Shown here: piece by piece, positions 59,117-61,046 of the stretch
How positions within the stretch are numbered: position 1 is the first letter of the stretch
Layout of the letters: every line of letters begins with the position of its first letter
NCBI RefSeq assembly: GCF_009711085.1
Contig: NZ_WMKA01000011.1
Coordinates: forward strand, 1 to 61,046
DNA: 61,046 nt
Direction: 5' to 3'
Origin: Cellulosimicrobium composti
GTDB taxonomy: Bacteria > Actinomycetota > Actinomycetes > Actinomycetales > Cellulomonadaceae
Made by a program: the position numbers and the translations under genes
Notes under the pieces: generated by a model
What the model was told of the DNA's origin: nothing
Databases searched by the model: none
The model's input: only the letters and a program-made list of their open reading frames with translations

Positions 59117-61033
59117 ATGGACGTGTCCCTGTTCACCCGACGACCCCGCACGGGGCGCCGACGCACCCCGCGCGTCGCGGCCCTCGCGACCGCGACGGCT
59201 CTCGTCGCGACCCTCCTCGCGGGCGTCGCGCCGGCCCAGGCCGACGAGACCGCCCCGACGACCGTCTCCCACCCGGGGGACAGCGACGTCAACGGCTACC
59301 GCAACGTCGGCTACTTCACGCAGTGGGGCGTGTACGGCCGCGGGTTCCAGCTGAAGAAGCTGCAGGACTCCGGCGCCGCGCAGGACCTCACCCACATCAA
59401 CTACTCGTTCGGCAACATCCACTACCAGGACCTCACCTGCTTCATCGCGAACAAGGCGCAGGGGACCGGGCCGAACGGCTCCGACGGCGCCGGCGACGCC
59501 TGGGCCGACTTCGGCATGGGCTACACCGCCGCGAACTCCGTCGCGGGTGTCGCGGACGCGTGGGACCAGCCCCTCGCCGGGTCGTTCAACCAGCTCAAGC
59601 AGCTCAAGGCGAAGAACCCGCACCTGCGGGCGCTGATCTCGATCGGCGGCTGGACCTGGTCCAAGAACTTCTCCAAGGCCGCCGCGACGGAGGCCTCGCG
59701 CGAGAAGTTCGTGCGGTCGTGCATCGACATCTACATCAAGGGCAACCTGCCCGTGATCGACGGCCGTGGCGGCCCCGGTGCGGCGGCCGGCGTGTTCGAC
59801 GGCATCGACATCGACTGGGAGTGGCCCGGCACGAACAGCGGTGAGGTCGGCAACCACGTCGACGTCGAGAACGACGCGCGCAACTTCAAGCTCCTCCTCG
59901 AGGAGTTCCGCGAGCAGCTCGACGCGTACGGCGCGCAGACCGGCAAGCACTACCTCCTGTCCGCGTTCCTGCCCGCGAACCCCGAGGACATCGCCGCCGG
60001 CGGCTGGAACGACCCGGAGATCTTCGAGTACCTCGACTACGGCAACGTCCAGGGCTACGACCTCCACGGCGCGTGGGACCCGGCGCTCGCCGGCCACCAG
60101 GGCAACCTGTACGACGACCCGGCGGACCCGCGCGCGGCGCACCGGCAGTTCAGCGTGGACAAGGCCGTCCAGGAGTACCTCGGCGCCGGGATCGACCCGT
60201 CGCAGCTCGGCGTCGGCCTCGCGATGTACGGCCGCGGCTGGAAGGGCGTCGGCTCGTCCCAGCCCTGGTCCGCGGCGAACGGCGCCGCCCCCGGCACCTG
60301 GGAGGCGGGCAACGAGGACTACGACAAGCTCCGCACGCGCGGCCAGGACTACTACGACCCGGCGACGGTCTCGGCGTGGCGGTACGACGGCGACCAGTGG
60401 TGGAGCTACGACAACGCGCAGTCGGTGACGGCCAAGGCGCACTACGTCGACGAGCTCGGCCTCGGCGGCGGCATGTGGTGGGACCTCTCGGGCAACCACG
60501 ACGGCTCGCTGCTCGGCACGTTCACCGACACCCTCCGCTCGCTCCCGAGCGGCCCGGTCGACGGCACCGACGGCCCGTCCGACCCCACGGACCCGACGGA
60601 CCCGACCGACCCGACGGACCCGACGGACCCGTCCGACCCGACGGAGCCGACCGACCCGACCGACCCGGGTGAGTGCACCGCCGCCGCGTGGTCCCCGACG
60701 GCCGTCTACACCGGCGGGGCGACCGTGTCCCACCAGGGCAAGGAGTACCGCGCGAAGTGGTGGACGCAGGGCGACGTCCCGACGGCCGGCGGCCCGTGGG
60801 AGCTCACCGGGGCGTGCAGCGGCGACCCGACGGACCCGACGGACCCGACCGACCCGACCGACCCGACGGACCCGGGTGAGTGCACCGCCGCCGCGTGGTC
60901 CCCGACGGCCGTCTACACCGGCGGCGCGACGGTCTCCTACCAGGGCCAGACGTTCCGCGCGAAGTGGTGGACGCAGAACAACGTCCCGGGCGCGGAGCAG
61001 TACGGCCCCTGGGAGTCGCTGGGCGCCTGCTGA
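59117..61033 (+). CDS. Secreted GH18 chitinase with two chitin-binding modules
   Basis: A 638-residue endochitinase. The signal peptide includes RVAALATATALVATLLAGVAPAQA. The GH18 domain starts NGYRNVGYFTQW and carries D228-x2-D231-x-D233-x-E235 in DGIDIDWEWPG, with E235 the acid catalyst. A (DPT)n linker leads to two CBM5/12-type modules, each starting ECTAAAWSPTAVYTGGATVS and containing YRAKWW or FRAKWW, joined by a second (DPT)n linker. The enzyme would be exported and would bind and cut chitin. It is the intact paralogue of the gene at 52445-54063. Confidence 0.96.
   Translation: MDVSLFTRRPRTGRRRTPRVAALATATALVATLLAGVAPAQADETAPTTVSHPGDSDVNGYRNVGYFTQWGVYGRGFQLKKLQDSGAAQDLTHINYSFGNIHYQDLTCFIANKAQGTGPNGSDGAGDAWADFGMGYTAANSVAGVADAWDQPLAGSFNQLKQLKAKNPHLRALISIGGWTWSKNFSKAAATEASREKFVRSCIDIYIKGNLPVIDGRGGPGAAAGVFDGIDIDWEWPGTNSGEVGNHVDVENDARNFKLLLEEFREQLDAYGAQTGKHYLLSAFLPANPEDIAAGGWNDPEIFEYLDYGNVQGYDLHGAWDPALAGHQGNLYDDPADPRAAHRQFSVDKAVQEYLGAGIDPSQLGVGLAMYGRGWKGVGSSQPWSAANGAAPGTWEAGNEDYDKLRTRGQDYYDPATVSAWRYDGDQWWSYDNAQSVTAKAHYVDELGLGGGMWWDLSGNHDGSLLGTFTDTLRSLPSGPVDGTDGPSDPTDPTDPTDPTDPTDPSDPTEPTDPTDPGECTAAAWSPTAVYTGGATVSHQGKEYRAKWWTQGDVPTAGGPWELTGACSGDPTDPTDPTDPTDPTDPGECTAAAWSPTAVYTGGATVSYQGQTFRAKWWTQNNVPGAEQYGPWESLGAC
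60662..60717 (+). repeat. Direct repeat in chitinase 2, copy 1
   Basis: 56 nt identical to 60869-60924, 207 nt apart. It covers the end of the linker and the start of the first chitin-binding module. Identity at synonymous sites points to recent duplication or gene conversion of the module. Confidence 0.85.
60869..60924 (+). repeat. Direct repeat in chitinase 2, copy 2
   Basis: Second copy of the 56-nt repeat, covering the end of the second (DPT)n linker and the start of the second chitin-binding module. After it the modules diverge slightly (SHQGKEY in the first against SYQGQTF in the second). Confidence 0.85.
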
Positions 61034-61046
61034 CGCCCACCCCCGA

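Noticed and set aside
60577-60876. Tandem short repeats that might be read as a CRISPR array
   Set aside because: They are in-frame GACCCGACG-type codons for (DPT)n linkers inside the chitinase, with no unique spacers or cas genes.

Overview
The window is very GC-rich and densely packed, with many GTG starts and frequent ATGA/GTGA overlaps between consecutive genes. Gene content and order (dnaX-recR-DUF5063-aspartate kinase-asd, a GlnR-type orphan regulator, a Crp protein, ECF41 sigma factors, GH18 chitinases with (DPT)n linkers) point to an actinobacterium of the order Micrococcales, most like the Cellulosimicrobium/Cellulomonas/Isoptericola group. That placement is inferred from family knowledge, not from a search.

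Layout. 1-1522: end of dnaX, recR, DUF5063. 1546-9274: an accessory-looking block holding an ArsR/SRPBCC pair, a TSUP permease, a ribbon-helix-helix regulator with a DUF4097-ABC exporter operon, an FNT channel, and an XRE-ImmA/PIN gene pair with lower GC. 9413-11860: aspartate kinase (with an internal beta-subunit start) and asd. 11954-16744: a VOC protein, then a YtrA-type GntR regulator with two ABC ATPase/permease pairs. 16807-22141: a GATase, a TSUP permease with an Rrf2 regulator, an RsbQ/RsbP-like hydrolase-phosphatase pair, and NUDIX. 22271-23668: an aromatic-rich leader peptide and DAHP synthase. 23689-27819: DUF4232, DUF2625, and an ECF41 sigma with its SDR partner. 27914-32409: GntR plus the 2-methylcitrate genes prpD-prpB-prpC. 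32483-36087: two flavin oxidoreductases and a second ECF41 sigma. 36210-36283: tRNA-Pro(CGG). 36461-42114: metallophosphoesterase, class A PBP, DUF4177, RidA, Crp, endonuclease III. 42124-46520: hydrolase, GlnR, a thioredoxin/DUF4395 redox cluster, DsrE, a 37-aa membrane peptide. 46585-52206: nitrobindin-like protein, YgfZ, FUSC, a VapBC-like pair, DUF2516, asparaginase, dtd. 52445-61033: two GH18 chitinases (the first frameshifted) flanking CorA and a giant LuxR-family regulator.

Regulation is unusually readable. Many genes have a TANNNT -10 box ending 6-8 nt before the start codon, which suggests leaderless transcripts. Several regulators have a palindrome inside their own promoter: the RHH protein, the XRE-ImmA protein, ArsR, YtrA and the prp GntR. 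The SDR-ECF41 operon carries a textbook ECF41 promoter, and a perfect Crp site lies upstream of the NDH-2-like gene. The two modules most worth testing as little-described systems are the RHH/DUF4097/ABC operon and the XRE-ImmA/PIN pair, which sit together in the block that separates recR-DUF5063 from lysC-asd. No CRISPR array, insertion sequence or phage gene was seen.
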